Counted from the first letter of the stretch, positions 1 through 7,530 are shown. The stretch is DNA of 64,000 bases from Bacteroidaceae bacterium (GCA_017548075.1 JAFYNL010000040.1:1-64000); one strand, 5' to 3'. Numbers and translations are program-made. Notes: generated from the letters alone by a model not told the origin.

Positions 1-3
1 GAG

Positions 4-76
4 AGCGGAAGACGGGGCTCAAACCCGCGACCCCCAGCTTGGAAGGCTAGTGCTCTATCGACTGAGCTACTTCCGC
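4..76 (-). tRNA. tRNA-Gly (anticodon TCC)
   Basis: Read on the minus strand this is a 73-nt cloverleaf: acceptor arm GCGGAAG pairs with CTTCCGC, the D-arm holds AGCTCAG, the anticodon loop is CTTCCAA (TCC), and the T-arm holds GGTTTGAGCC. No CCA is encoded after the discriminator base. It is the last of three tRNAs in one cluster (Thr, Tyr, Gly) that reads off the left edge of the window. In Bacteroidales this cluster is usually followed by tuf. Confidence 0.95.
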
Positions 77-187
77 ATTCTCTTCGAGAATCCGGTTCCT
101 TCGGCTACGTCTCAGCATAATCAAGCAAGCTTGTTTCTGCGTTCGACTTGCACGAATGTTCCGCAATTCCTTTTTTTCAGTAAGATG

Positions 188-270
188 TGGGTGGTGATGG
201 ATTCGAACCACCGAAGGCGAAAGCCAGCAGATTTACAGTCTGCCCCATTTGGCCACTCTGGTAACCACCC
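188..270 (-). tRNA. tRNA-Tyr (anticodon GTA)
   Basis: On the minus strand this is an 83-nt class II tRNA with a long variable arm. The acceptor arm GGGTGGT pairs with ACCACCC, the anticodon loop holds CTGTAAA (GTA), and the T-arm is GGTTCGAATCC. It is the middle gene of the Thr-Tyr-Gly cluster. Confidence 0.95.
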
Positions 271-308
271 TTTCGTGCTTCAAATCAGCTACCACTCTTG
301 GTTTGCTG

Positions 309-382
309 AGCCTCTTGTCGGATTCGAACCAACGACCCCGAGATTACAAATCACGTGCTCTGGCCAACTGAGCTAAAGAGGC
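309..382 (-). tRNA. tRNA-Thr (anticodon TGT)
   Basis: On the minus strand this is a 74-nt tRNA. The acceptor arm GCCTCTT pairs with AAGAGGC, the D-arm is AGCTCAGTTGG, the anticodon loop is TTTGTAA (TGT), and the T-arm is GGTTCGAATCC. It is the first gene of the three-tRNA cluster and lies about 40 bp downstream of a good promoter. Confidence 0.95.
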
Positions 383-423
383 AATTTACAGCCAATTCGG
401 CGTAAAAAGCGCCTAATCGGCTG

Positions 424-454
424 CAAAATTACACATATTTTTCGAACCAGCAAA
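424..454 (-). promoter_or_regulatory. Promoter of the Thr-Tyr-Gly tRNA cluster
   Basis: On the minus strand the -33 element TTTG (451-454) is followed after 19 bp by the -7 element TAATTTTG (424-431), matching the Bacteroidetes consensus TTTG-N19/20-TAnnTTTG. The tRNA-Thr 5' end lies 42 bp downstream. The sequence around the -7 box is nearly identical to that of the rpsU promoter at 2015-2045. Confidence 0.75.
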
Positions 455-470
455 AAGTTTCGTCGATTTT

Positions 471-770
471 TTAACGATTTTTTTGCTTTTCCTTATATTT
501 GGAAGCTTGCCGCAGCAAGGATTCCACTGTTTGATCGATTGCTTCTTCGAATGTGTTGCAAGTTTCCTGAGCGAACAATTCTGTGCCTGGCATGATTGCT
601 CTTAAGGCGGCTTCCTTGTTCATTGCGGTCTCAGGTTTTACAACCTTAAGTGACACCTCTATCCTTCCTATTTCGTCGTTGAACTTTGCGAGTTTGGAGA
701 GTTTCTTTTCGATGAATTTCTCCAGTTTCTCTGTTGCCTCAAAGTGGATTGCCTGAATTTTAATTTCCAT
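471..770 (-). CDS. hpf: Ribosome hibernation-promoting factor / sigma-54 modulation protein family
   Basis: This 99-residue protein belongs to the short HPF/YfiA (ribosome-associated inhibitor A) family. It binds the 30S decoding region in the cytoplasm and silences ribosomes in stationary phase. The beta-alpha-beta-beta-beta-alpha pattern starts with MEIKIQAIHFEATEKLEKF and ends in a basic tail (KYKEKQKNR). It lacks the C-terminal dimerisation domain of long HPF, as is usual in Bacteroidales. Its start overlaps the 3' end of the upstream recombinase gene by 11 bp, so the two are translationally coupled. A perfect Shine-Dalgarno sequence precedes the start, which is unusual for this phylum (see findings). 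It is the last protein gene of the rpsU-xerC-hpf operon. Confidence 0.93.
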   Translation of the reverse strand: MEIKIQAIHFEATEKLEKFIEKKLSKLAKFNDEIGRIEVSLKVVKPETAMNKEAALRAIMPGTELFAQETCNTFEEAIDQTVESLLRQASKYKEKQKNR

Positions 771-1683
771 AGTTACCTCCTTTTGTTTTAGCCCGAGGAT
801 GGGCTTGGTTATACATTTCTTTCAATTGCTCGAAAGTGGTGTGCGTGTAGATTTCGGTTGTTGACAAGCTTTCATGCCCGAGCAGTTCTTTGACGGACTG
901 GAGGTCGGCCTTGTGGTTGAGCATCGCTGTTGCGAACGTGTGCCTGAGCACATGCGGGCTGTTGCGTTGCTGAGTTGTGACCATCGACAGATACTTTTTG
1001 ACGATGCCTCGCACTTTTGCTGGCGTCATTCTCTGCCCTCTCTGCTCATCCAGAAAGAGGCTTGTGTCTTCGGAGCCCTTCTGTTGGGCGAAGGTTTCTC
1101 GCTCTTCCAGATATTGCCGCAGGCTGTCGCCAAACTCATCGCCGTAGGGGATGATGCGTTGTTTGTTGCGTTTGCCTGTGACTTTCAGTTGCATCTGATC
1201 CAGATCGACATCCTTGTCGTTCAGACCTACGAGTTCGGAGAGTCGTATGCCTGTAGAGTAGAATGTGAGGAGAATCATGCGGTCGCGGAACCCTTGATAG
1301 TCGTCGCTGAAGAAGTCTCCGTCGAAGAGGCGGTCCATCTCTGTCTCGCGGACAAAGGCTGGCAGTTTCTTCTCCACCTTCGGACCTGGCATGTTGTGCA
1401 CGGGGTCTTTGCTGACGAGACCGCGACGCAAGAGGAACTTGTAGAAGGAGCGGAGCGAGCTGAGACGTCGGCGAACGCTTGTGGCGGCATTGCCTTTGTC
1501 CATCATCTCCACAACCCACTGCCGAACGATGTCGGCCGGCATTTCTGCCCAGTTGAGGTCGCTGTCAATCGCTTCATAGAACCGCTCGAACGCTTCCAAG
1601 TCGGCTTTGTATTCTTCAGTTGTCTTGCGGGAATAATTCCGCTCATACTGGAGATAATCTATGAAGTCTTCAATCCAATTCAC
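760..1683 (-). CDS. Tyrosine recombinase XerC/XerD family
   Basis: This 307-residue site-specific recombinase has an N-terminal SAM-like DNA-binding domain (residues 1-90, MNWIEDFIDYLQYERNYS) and a C-terminal catalytic domain. The catalytic residues are visible: Arg in STGIRLSEL, His-x-x-Arg in SPHVLRHTFA, His in LLGHESLSTTEIYTH, and the following Tyr nucleophile. Its length and location between rpsU and hpf match the conserved Bacteroidales chromosomal Xer recombinase, which resolves chromosome dimers at dif, rather than a phage integrase. It overlaps hpf by 11 bp. Whether it is the XerC or the XerD partner cannot be decided from sequence alone. Confidence 0.92.
   Translation of the reverse strand: MNWIEDFIDYLQYERNYSRKTTEEYKADLEAFERFYEAIDSDLNWAEMPADIVRQWVVEMMDKGNAATSVRRRLSSLRSFYKFLLRRGLVSKDPVHNMPGPKVEKKLPAFVRETEMDRLFDGDFFSDDYQGFRDRMILLTFYSTGIRLSELVGLNDKDVDLDQMQLKVTGKRNKQRIIPYGDEFGDSLRQYLEERETFAQQKGSEDTSLFLDEQRGQRMTPAKVRGIVKKYLSMVTTQQRNSPHVLRHTFATAMLNHKADLQSVKELLGHESLSTTEIYTHTTFEQLKEMYNQAHPRAKTKGGNYGN
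775..784 (-). promoter_or_regulatory. Strong Shine-Dalgarno sequence before hpf
   Basis: On the minus strand AAAAGGAGGT sits four bases before the hpf ATG, inside the last codons of the upstream recombinase gene. Other starts inspected here (rpsU, mdh, atpA, dnaK) have only A-rich leaders without GGAGG, as is typical of Bacteroidetes. Confidence 0.8.
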
Positions 1684-1764
1684 GCACTTCGCATACTATT
1701 TCTTCTGCGAAGGTAACGTTTTTTTTTGACAATCCAAAGAGAAGCGTCAAAAAAATAAGGAATT

Positions 1765-1956
1765 TTAATCTTCTACGCGATGGAGCTTCTGCACATAGAT
1801 GGCGCGTTCCATTGCGAGGCGCTTCAGAACAGAGGGCTTGTCGAACTGCTGACGAGCGCGGAGTTCCTTTACAACACCGGTCTTCTCGTACTTACGCTTG
1901 AACTTCTTGAGAGCCTTCTCGATGTTCTCACCTTCTTTTACGGATACTACAATCAT
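1765..1956 (-). CDS. rpsU: 30S ribosomal protein bS21
   Basis: This 63-residue protein begins MIVVSVKEGENIEKALKKFKRK and continues with the basic helix of bS21 (RARQQFDKPSVLKRLAMERA). It binds the small subunit near the 3' end of 16S rRNA. In Bacteroidetes ribosomes bS21, with bS18 and bS6, is known to cover the anti-Shine-Dalgarno sequence. It is the first gene of the rpsU-xerC-hpf operon and is read from a consensus promoter. Its own leader is A-rich and lacks a Shine-Dalgarno sequence. Confidence 0.97.
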   Translation of the reverse strand: MIVVSVKEGENIEKALKKFKRKYEKTGVVKELRARQQFDKPSVLKRLAMERAIYVQKLHRVED

Positions 1957-2014
1957 TGTTTCTTTTTTTGTTGTTTTTAATTAAATAATTGGTTTATAGA
2001 GTCAAAATGCGGCG

Positions 2015-2045
2015 CAAAATTACACATACTTTTTGAATTGGCAAA
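2015..2045 (-). promoter_or_regulatory. Promoter of the rpsU operon
   Basis: On the minus strand TTTG (2042-2045), a 19-bp spacer and TAATTTTG (2015-2022) form a full Bacteroidetes promoter about 60 bp before rpsU. The block from the -7 box upstream is almost the same as in the tRNA promoter at 424-454. Confidence 0.75.
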
Positions 2046-2097
2046 GATTTTTAGGAAAAAATTACACTTACTGTCTGCTTACCGAGTCTACCGCATC

Positions 2098-2185
2098 GAA
2101 ACTGAGGCGTGTTGTGATGGCAAACGTAACGTGTTAAGATGACAAACACAGCACGCTGCGTTTGCATTTACAGCGTGCCGTGTCT
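2098..2185. repeat. 22-bp-period intergenic array A (4 units)
   Basis: There are four units of exactly 22 bp, starting at 2098, 2120, 2142 and 2164. They begin GAAAC, GCAAAC, ACAAAC and GCATTT. One core is AACGTGTTA. The cores of the last two units are complementary (GCACGCTG at 2151-2158, CAGCGTGC at 2171-2178) and form an 8-bp-stem hairpin. The array lies downstream of mdh. Confidence 0.8.
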
Positions 2186-2248
2186 GGAATTGCGCCTGGA
2201 GAGTTCTCGCCTCTCCCTATATATTATATATAATGTACGCGCGAGAGG

Positions 2249-3241
2249 TTAGAGGTTGGCGTTGTCGTCCTTCCAGTTTGCAACGGGAGGAATGATGCCG
2301 AGGTCGATGATTTCGTCGCGCATCTTCTGCAGGTGCTCGTATGAAGCCTGGAGCGAAGCCATTTCCTCTGGAGTACCTTCAGGCATAGTGAAGTGCACGC
2401 CGTCCTTGTCGATAACGGTTGGCATGGCCATCATCACATTCTTGAAGCCGCACTTGTCGCAGTTCACATAGCAACCTGCAGGCCACTTGAAGGGTTCGCC
2501 GCCCATGGCACCTTCAATCATCTTAACTGCCTGATATGCGGGACTTTGGAATGAAGAACGGCCACGCAACTTGATGATGTTGCTACCGCCCTGAGTGGTC
2601 ATGTGTTTGATTTCGGCCCAACGTTCGGGAGTGAGAGGAAGTTCTGCGAGAGGCTTGCCGTCGATCTTTGCCTTCGAAGCGAAGACTGCCATCTGTTCGC
2701 CGTGGCCGCCATAAGTGTAAGCATCGGTCACCTTGTCCTGCTGAACGCCGAACTCCTGAGCAAGCTGCTGCTGGAGGCGGGTTGAGTCGAGAGCTGCGAG
2801 AGAGGTGAGTTGGTTGGGCTTCAAGCCTGAATGGATGAGGGCTGTGAGAGCGGTCACATCTGCGGGATTGAAGATAACGACAACGTGCTTCACATCGGGG
2901 CAGTACTTCTTGATGTTCTCGCCGAACTCAGCTGCAATCTGGCAGTTGCCCTTCAGCAAGTCTTCGCGAGTCATACCCTCTTTGCGAGGAGCACCGCCGC
3001 TGGAAATGATGTACTTGGCACCCGTGAAGGCCTCGGCCGGATCGACGGTATAGGAGATGTTTGCGCCTGGGAATGCACAATGGCACATCTCGTCGTAAAC
3101 GCCGTGAACGCCGGGTTCGTAGATGTCGTAGAGACTAATGTTTGGGGTGAGGCCGAGCATCAGAACGCTCTGCACCATGTTGGAGCCGATCATACCGCCG
3201 GCGCCAACGATAACGAGTTTCTCGTCAGTCAGGAATTTCAT
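2249..3241 (-). CDS. mdh: Malate dehydrogenase
   Basis: This 330-residue cytoplasmic NAD-dependent LDH/MDH-family enzyme interconverts malate and oxaloacetate. The Rossmann motif is VIVGAGGMIGSNMVQS at the N-terminus. The substrate-binding loop carries GGAPRKEGMTREDLL. The catalytic His lies in TYGGHGEQM, after the conserved FNPADV and LDSTRLQQQLA segments. It is a single-gene unit on its own promoter, divergent from nagB. In this group MDH feeds the reductive branch from oxaloacetate to fumarate and succinate. Confidence 0.93.
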   Translation of the reverse strand: MKFLTDEKLVIVGAGGMIGSNMVQSVLMLGLTPNISLYDIYEPGVHGVYDEMCHCAFPGANISYTVDPAEAFTGAKYIISSGGAPRKEGMTREDLLKGNCQIAAEFGENIKKYCPDVKHVVVIFNPADVTALTALIHSGLKPNQLTSLAALDSTRLQQQLAQEFGVQQDKVTDAYTYGGHGEQMAVFASKAKIDGKPLAELPLTPERWAEIKHMTTQGGSNIIKLRGRSSFQSPAYQAVKMIEGAMGGEPFKWPAGCYVNCDKCGFKNVMMAMPTVIDKDGVHFTMPEGTPEEMASLQASYEHLQKMRDEIIDLGIIPPVANWKDDNANL

Positions 3242-3282
3242 GATTTCTTGTTATTTTAGTTGTTATACTTTGTTTCAGACCA

Positions 3283-3314
3283 CAAAGTTACAGTTATTTT
3301 CCTTATCCGCCAAA
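3283..3314 (-). promoter_or_regulatory. Promoter of mdh
   Basis: On the minus strand TTTG (3311-3314), 20 bp, then TAACTTTG (3283-3290), about 40 bp before the mdh start codon. It is a full match to the Bacteroidetes consensus. Confidence 0.75.
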
Positions 3315-3399
3315 CAATCTCAGACATTTTTTATTATAAAATATGGGGCATTCCATAAAGTTTTTGCCCTCTTTTTACGATTAAACCGCAAAAAAGATG

Positions 3400-3407
3400 T
3401 ATCTTTG
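3400..3407 (+). promoter_or_regulatory. Promoter -7 box of nagB
   Basis: TATCTTTG matches TAnnTTTG. No clear TTTG lies 19-21 bp upstream. The nagB start is 56 bp downstream. Confidence 0.5.
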
Positions 3408-3463
3408 TGGTCGGATAACAAGCAAGATTTAAATTTAAAACAAATTCAAAACGCAAATAAACT

Positions 3464-4255
3464 ATGAGAGTCATCATTGAACCTGACTATGAGAACCTGA
3501 GCCGTTGGGCTGCCGACTATGTTGCCGCTAAGATCAACGCCGCAAATCCTACTCCCGAAAAGCCTTTCAAACTGGGCTGCCCTACCGGTTCCTCACCGCT
3601 TGGCCTCTACAAACGCCTTATCGAACTGAACAAGGCCGGCAAAGTGTCTTTCCAGAACGTCATTACCTTCAATATGGATGAATACGTGGGACTTCCCGAG
3701 GAACATCCCGAGAGCTACCACAGCTTCATGTGGAACAACTTCTTCTCGCACATCGACATCAAGAAGGAGAACGTTCACATCCTCAACGGCAACGCCAAAG
3801 ACCTGGAGGCAGAATGCGCTCAATACGAGGCTGCCATCAAGGCTGCAGGCGGCATCGACCTCTTCATGGGCGGCATCGGACCCGACGGACACATCGCTTT
3901 CAACGAACCCTTCAGCTCGCTCCAGAGCCGTACCCGAGTGAAGAGCCTCACCACGGACACCATCATCGCCAACAGCCGTTTCTTCGAGGGCGACGTCAAC
4001 AAAGTGCCCAAGACGGCGCTGACGGTTGGCGTAGGTACGGTGATGGACGCAAAGGAAGTGCTCATCGTTGCTAACGGCCACAACAAGGCTCGCGCCCTGC
4101 AGCATGCCATCGAGTGCGGCGTCAGTCAGGAATGGACCATCAGCGCTCTGCAGATGCATCCGCACGCCATCATCGTATGCGACGAAGCGGCTACCGACGA
4201 GCTGAAGCACGGCACCTACAAGTACTTCAAGGACATCGAAAAAAATAACCTGTAA
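3464..4255 (+). CDS. nagB: Glucosamine-6-phosphate deaminase
   Basis: This 263-residue protein of the NagB isomerase fold converts glucosamine-6-phosphate to fructose-6-phosphate and ammonia in the cytoplasm, feeding amino sugars into glycolysis. Signatures are the phosphate loop [11 protein letters not shown], the active-site motif FNMDEYVGL with PESYHSFM, the [14 protein letters not shown] block, and [16 protein letters not shown] followed by GHNKA. Length and start match the family. It is divergent from mdh and followed by a small GC-rich hairpin. Confidence 0.95.
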   Translation: MRVIIEPDYENLSRWAADYVAAKINAANPTPEKPFKLGCPTGSSPLGLYKRLIELNKAGKVSFQNVITFNMDEYVGLPEEHPESYHSFMWNNFFSHIDIKKENVHILNGNAKDLEAECAQYEAAIKAAGGIDLFMGGIGPDGHIAFNEPFSSLQSRTRVKSLTTDTIIANSRFFEGDVNKVPKTALTVGVGTVMDAKEVLIVANGHNKARALQHAIECGVSQEWTISALQMHPHAIIVCDEAATDELKHGTYKYFKDIEKNNL

Positions 4256-4270
4256 ACAGTCTACCCCAAA

Positions 4271-4290
4271 CCCCTCCCTAAAAGGAGGGG
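4271..4290 (+). terminator. Hairpin downstream of nagB
   Basis: CCCCTCC (4271-4277) pairs with GGAGGGG (4284-4290) over a short loop. No T-tract follows, so it may stabilise or attenuate rather than terminate before the next gene at 4320. Confidence 0.4.
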
Positions 4291-4319
4291 CCATATTAAT
4301 AACCTAAATCCTTTAAACA

Positions 4320-4559
4320 ATGGAAACACTTCTTATTGGTATCATTACCGGTATTTTGGCCGGTTTCATCGCAAGTAAGCTTCAGAGCGGCACAGGCAAG
4401 GGATTGCTTCTCGACCTCTTCCTGGGTGTTGTCGGCGGTCTGTTCGGCAGCTGGCTGTTCGGTCTTCTCGGCATCAACATTGCCGGCTGGCTCGGCTCGC
4501 TCATCTGCGCAGTAGTCGGTGCAGTCATCATCCTCTGGATTGTTTCGAAGCTGAAATAA
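4320..4559 (+). CDS. GlsB/YeaQ/YmgE family small membrane protein
   Basis: This 79-residue very hydrophobic protein has three predicted membrane segments separated by glycine-rich turns (IIGITGILAGFIASKL, FLGVVGGLFGSWLFGLL, AVVGAVIILWIVSKLK). That is the pattern of the transglycosylase-associated / YeaQ-YmgE family. These are stress-linked inner membrane proteins whose biochemical role is not settled. It is followed by a strong terminator. Confidence 0.85.
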   Translation: METLLIGIITGILAGFIASKLQSGTGKGLLLDLFLGVVGGLFGSWLFGLLGINIAGWLGSLICAVVGAVIILWIVSKLK

Positions 4560-4570
4560 GAGCCCATCAC

Positions 4571-4605
4571 CCCAGTCTCCTCCACAGGAGGCTGGGTTTC
4601 TTTTT
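4571..4605 (+). terminator. Rho-independent terminator
   Basis: The stem CCCAGTCTCCT (4571-4581) pairs with AGGAGGCTGGG (4586-4596), with one G-T pair, and is followed by a T-rich tail (4597-4605). It ends the nagB/ymgE-like unit. Confidence 0.85.
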
Positions 4606-4759
4606 GGCGATGAAAGTGTCTCCTCTCTTCCACGGAAGAGCAGGAATAAAGGTTATGTCTGCGATTCTGAGAGGCCCCCACTCTGTAAACAAATGTTAAA
4701 TTGCAAGCCTTGCAATAAAATAATCCCTATTCTCTAATCTCTAATCCAAAAATTCTTTT

Positions 4760-4767
4760 TACCTTTG
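4760..4767 (+). promoter_or_regulatory. Promoter -7 box of tRNA-His
   Basis: TACCTTTG matches TAnnTTTG and lies about 42 bp before the tRNA 5' end. No clear -33 element was seen. Confidence 0.5.
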
Positions 4768-4808
4768 CACCGCATTTGAGGCAAGCGCCTCCTTTGCACA
4801 CCTTACAT

Positions 4809-4883
4809 GGTGCCTATAGTTCAGTTGGTTAGAGCGTCAGATTGTGGTTCTGAATGTCGTCGGTTCGAGTCCGACTAGGCACC
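4809..4883 (+). tRNA. tRNA-His (anticodon GTG)
   Basis: The acceptor arm GTGCCTA pairs with TAGGCAC. The anticodon loop is TTGTGGT (GTG) and the T-arm GGTTCGAGTCC. The extra G at position -1 (4809) faces discriminator C (4883), the identity pair of tRNA-His. It is a lone tRNA with its own terminator. Confidence 0.95.
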
Positions 4884-4894
4884 CTGAAACAAAG

Positions 4895-4927
4895 CTTCCC
4901 AAGCAAATTTGCTCGGGAAGTTTTTTT
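4895..4927 (+). terminator. Terminator of tRNA-His
   Basis: CTTCCC (4895-4900) and GGGAAG (4915-4920) close a hairpin whose inner part AGCAAATTTGCT is also self-complementary. Seven T follow (4921-4927). Confidence 0.9.
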
Positions 4928-4954
4928 GTTTAGAAGGGTTTCATTGAATCGTCA

Positions 4955-5108
4955 GCAAACATCCCTAGTATTGTTAGCAAACTTCACGTGGATAAATTGT
5001 AAACTTCACACGTGATCTTTGCAAACTTCACGTGCGTCGTTGGCAAATTACCTTAAGGTCTTTTGCGATTTACCTTAAGGTCTCAGCCTGGATACCTTAA
5101 GACTGTTT
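4955..5108. repeat. 22-bp-period intergenic array B (7 units, three core types)
   Basis: Units start at 4955, 4977, 4999, 5021, 5043, 5065 and 5087. The spacer is GCAAAC, GTAAAC, GCAAAT or GCGATT. Cores are CCCTAGTA (unit 1), CACGTG or CACACGTG (units 2-4), and ACCTTAAGG (units 5-7). The 22-bp phase is kept without a slip while the core type changes. The array lies between tRNA-His and the convergent FAS1 lipoprotein gene. Confidence 0.85.
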
Positions 5109-5112
5109 GTAA

Positions 5113-5294
5113 TGTAGGTTATATGTAGGCTTTGTGTAGGCTCTAATTTTTCGCAAAGCTCTATCATAAAAGACTTTCAGGAGATTTTATGAAGGCATGT
5201 AGGCTGTTAGGGAAATTTCTCACAGAAATTATATATTCCTGTTCCTTCGTTCCTCCTCAAGATATAAGGGAGGAAGAACAAACGAACAGGAACA
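5113..5294. repeat. 11-bp TGTAGG repeats and long imperfect hairpin
   Basis: TGTAGGTT (5113) and TGTAGGCT (5124 and 5135) recur with an 11-bp period, and another TGTAGGCT lies at 5199. A long imperfect inverted repeat of about 25 bp per arm follows at 5236-5294 (TTCCTGTTCC against GGAACAGGAA-like arms) in front of the convergent FAS1 gene end. The hairpin may act as terminator for that gene. I see no gene between 4928 and 5355. Confidence 0.55.
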
Positions 5295-5355
5295 AGTTAT
5301 AGAGCCCCGTCAAGAGTGGGGACTCCAATTTGCAGATGCGCAAGGTTAGACAAGG

Positions 5356-7473
5356 CTACCAAATGTCTTCAGGCTTTTCCGGATTGTCGTAGACTTCCTT
5401 GGGACAGAGTTCGATGTAGTCCATATAGAATTCCTTGGCATCGGAGTCGATAACGGATTTCATGCGTATGTAATAGGTCTTTTCCGGACTCATGTACTGG
5501 CGAAGGAGGATGCGGCGCATGGCTCCGGCGTATTCGCGTAGGGAATTGCTGGGATCGCCTGATACGCAATTGCTCTTGTCGCCATTCATATATCCGTTGT
5601 TGCGCATTCGCTTGTCTATCTCGGCGTTGTAGTCGTCGTCGTTAGTATCGCTTTCCCAAGCTGTAATGGGGTTTGAGGGCGGAATAGTCCAGTCCATGGG
5701 AATGCCGGCTACAGGCAACTTGTCGAAATCGGAGCCGAAATAGACTTGAGCTACGCCTCGCCTATCGGTGGCAATAATGGCATAGCGCAGTTCGTAAACA
5801 CCGGAACGCGGCACGGGCGGCAAGCGGTAGGTTACCTCGTATCGGCCAACGGCCTTCATCTCGTCTCCGTTCTTGCCGGGCCACCAATAGCGGTAGGCGT
5901 TGAAATAGACCATGTTGCAGTCGTTGTTCATCCACATGTCGTTGAAGTACTTGTAGATGTTTTGCTTGGGGATATAGACTTGCTGGTCGCGTTCGCTTGT
6001 CGAGGCTTTCTTTCGGATGTCGTTTGTCAGAGCTTCCGGCAGCAGTCCCATGGCGTCGATGCGCAGGCGTTGCTTGTGGAGGTTGTCTCGCACCTGGTCG
6101 CTATACCCCAAAGGCTTGTCTATAGGATAGATGCAACAATTGATGATGTCGCTAAGTATCGCGTCTTCAGCATCGCGCCCCACGAAGCAGCCTACTTTGT
6201 CTGCATCGCATCGGACTTCGGCTCCATTTCCTCGCCGCTCGCAGTCGAGCACGGGAAAACGATTCAGGAAGACGCCTCCACTCTCCTTGCTCTCGTATAT
6301 CTTGAGCAGTCGGCGGCGCCCCATAGACGTATAGAATTCCTCGCATGCCATTCCCAGGACCGTAGGTTTGCTTAAGGAATAGCGGCTTTCGTTGTGGTGG
6401 ATGACCAGCTTGTCCGAAGGAATGCGCATGGGCAGTATGTGATAGGTAACCCAAAGGTTGAGCAGGTTGTCCTCGTCGCAGTAGTTGTCATCCACAGTAT
6501 ATCCTTCGTCTGCAGAAACGAGGTGCTGTTCCTGTATCCACTTCTGTAGCTTTGGCAGGAGGTTGGCGTCCGTCGGATCGAAGCCTTGAGTGCGCCAGAA
6601 TCTGTCCGGCTCGGCAAAAATGGTAAAGCCGATGAGTCTGTGCGGAGGCGCGTATGCACTACCGCCATCGGCAAACCCCAGTCCGTTTATATTCTCCAAA
6701 TCGGTTATTACCCCCTTCTGATAAAGCGTTTCGTACGTTTCGTCGCGCCATACGCGAAGCGTGTCCATCAGCCCGCATGCTTCTATGGCACGAGCCATGA
6801 CAAGGTAGCCTTCGCGCTTCTTCTCCATAATTTCCCAAAGATAGTCGGCAGCCGTAATCGTATGCGGAGCCACGACCTTTTCCATCCGGTGGACGACGCC
6901 ATTCAGCAGTTGGATATCCCTGTTTGCATGATTGACGGGGTAGATTCCGTTGATAAGGATGTCGTCGGGATTATTGGTATAATAGACCGTCAACTTGCGA
7001 TTGTTCATGTTGGTCCTGACTATTTCCCTTCCGGAGAGAGTTGGGAAATCCCAAGTCGGATAGGCTTCACCATCGTCGCCACTGTCAATAATGCTGTTCA
7101 GCACAATCACTCGTCGGATGGAGTCCAACTTAAAACTGTCTGTAAATGCCTCCCACGACGGGTAATCTATCACACTATCTACAACCAGCGTATCCAGGTA
7201 TTCCTGAATGGCTTGGTTGGTTGGCGCAAAGACAGTATAATGCCCGCGTGCAGACAACAATTGTTGCAGGCTGGTTTGGGTGAAACCACTTACAGGAACT
7301 TTTGACAGCAGACTGGCATATTCACTATAGTTTTCATGACTCGACAAATAGCTGGCAATCGTCATCTCGGTGAAAACATAACGGGCAGAGACATCCAGAT
7401 GCTCAGAACATGAGAAAATCAAGGGGGATACGACCAAAAGGGATGTAATAAACTTTTGGAACCTGTGTTTCAT
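5356..7473 (-). CDS. FAS1 (fasciclin) domain lipoprotein, paralogue 1
   Basis: This protein of about 705 residues has a lipoprotein signal ending in LIFSC, so it is probably attached to a membrane or the cell surface. The N-terminal fasciclin domain (about residues 30-205) has the H1 box LLSARGHYTVFAPTNQAI and ends with LLNGVVHRMEKVVAP. A second, more divergent FAS1-like domain (about 205-480) contains GFTIFAEPDRFW and YHILPMRIPSDKL. The C-terminal third is beta-rich (YRLPPVPRSGVYELRY, VAQVYFGSDFDKLPVAGIP) and ends in PEKPEDIW. FAS1 domains mediate adhesion or protein-protein contact; no enzyme activity is expected. It is paralogous to the genes at 8948 and 21726. The start was set at the second Met (MKHRF) to match the paralogues; an ATG 6 bp upstream is possible. 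No SusC/SusD genes are near. Confidence 0.85.
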   Translation of the reverse strand: MKHRFQKFITSLLVVSPLIFSCSEHLDVSARYVFTEMTIASYLSSHENYSEYASLLSKVPVSGFTQTSLQQLLSARGHYTVFAPTNQAIQEYLDTLVVDSVIDYPSWEAFTDSFKLDSIRRVIVLNSIIDSGDDGEAYPTWDFPTLSGREIVRTNMNNRKLTVYYTNNPDDILINGIYPVNHANRDIQLLNGVVHRMEKVVAPHTITAADYLWEIMEKKREGYLVMARAIEACGLMDTLRVWRDETYETLYQKGVITDLENINGLGFADGGSAYAPPHRLIGFTIFAEPDRFWRTQGFDPTDANLLPKLQKWIQEQHLVSADEGYTVDDNYCDEDNLLNLWVTYHILPMRIPSDKLVIHHNESRYSLSKPTVLGMACEEFYTSMGRRRLLKIYESKESGGVFLNRFPVLDCERRGNGAEVRCDADKVGCFVGRDAEDAILSDIINCCIYPIDKPLGYSDQVRDNLHKQRLRIDAMGLLPEALTNDIRKKASTSERDQQVYIPKQNIYKYFNDMWMNNDCNMVYFNAYRYWWPGKNGDEMKAVGRYEVTYRLPPVPRSGVYELRYAIIATDRRGVAQVYFGSDFDKLPVAGIPMDWTIPPSNPITAWESDTNDDDYNAEIDKRMRNNGYMNGDKSNCVSGDPSNSLREYAGAMRRILLRQYMSPEKTYYIRMKSVIDSDAKEFYMDYIELCPKEVYDNPEKPEDIW

Positions 7474-7498
7474 GGTCATCTTTTGTTGAATCCGAGTG

Positions 7499-7530
7499 CA
7501 AATTTACGAAAAAGCGAGCAAAAAGCCAAA
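7499..7530 (-). promoter_or_regulatory. Promoter of FAS1 paralogue 1
   Basis: On the minus strand TTTG (7527-7530), 20 bp, TAAATTTG (7499-7506), about 20 bp before the start codon. Confidence 0.65.

Noticed and set aside
874-1716. Plus-strand frame of 280 codons opposite the Xer recombinase
   Set aside because: The recombinase has all catalytic motifs and a conserved neighbourhood; the opposite frame has none.
4955-5108. CRISPR array
   Set aside because: The repeat period is 22 bp with short degenerate units and no unique 30-bp spacers, and no cas genes are present. Other arrays share the cores.
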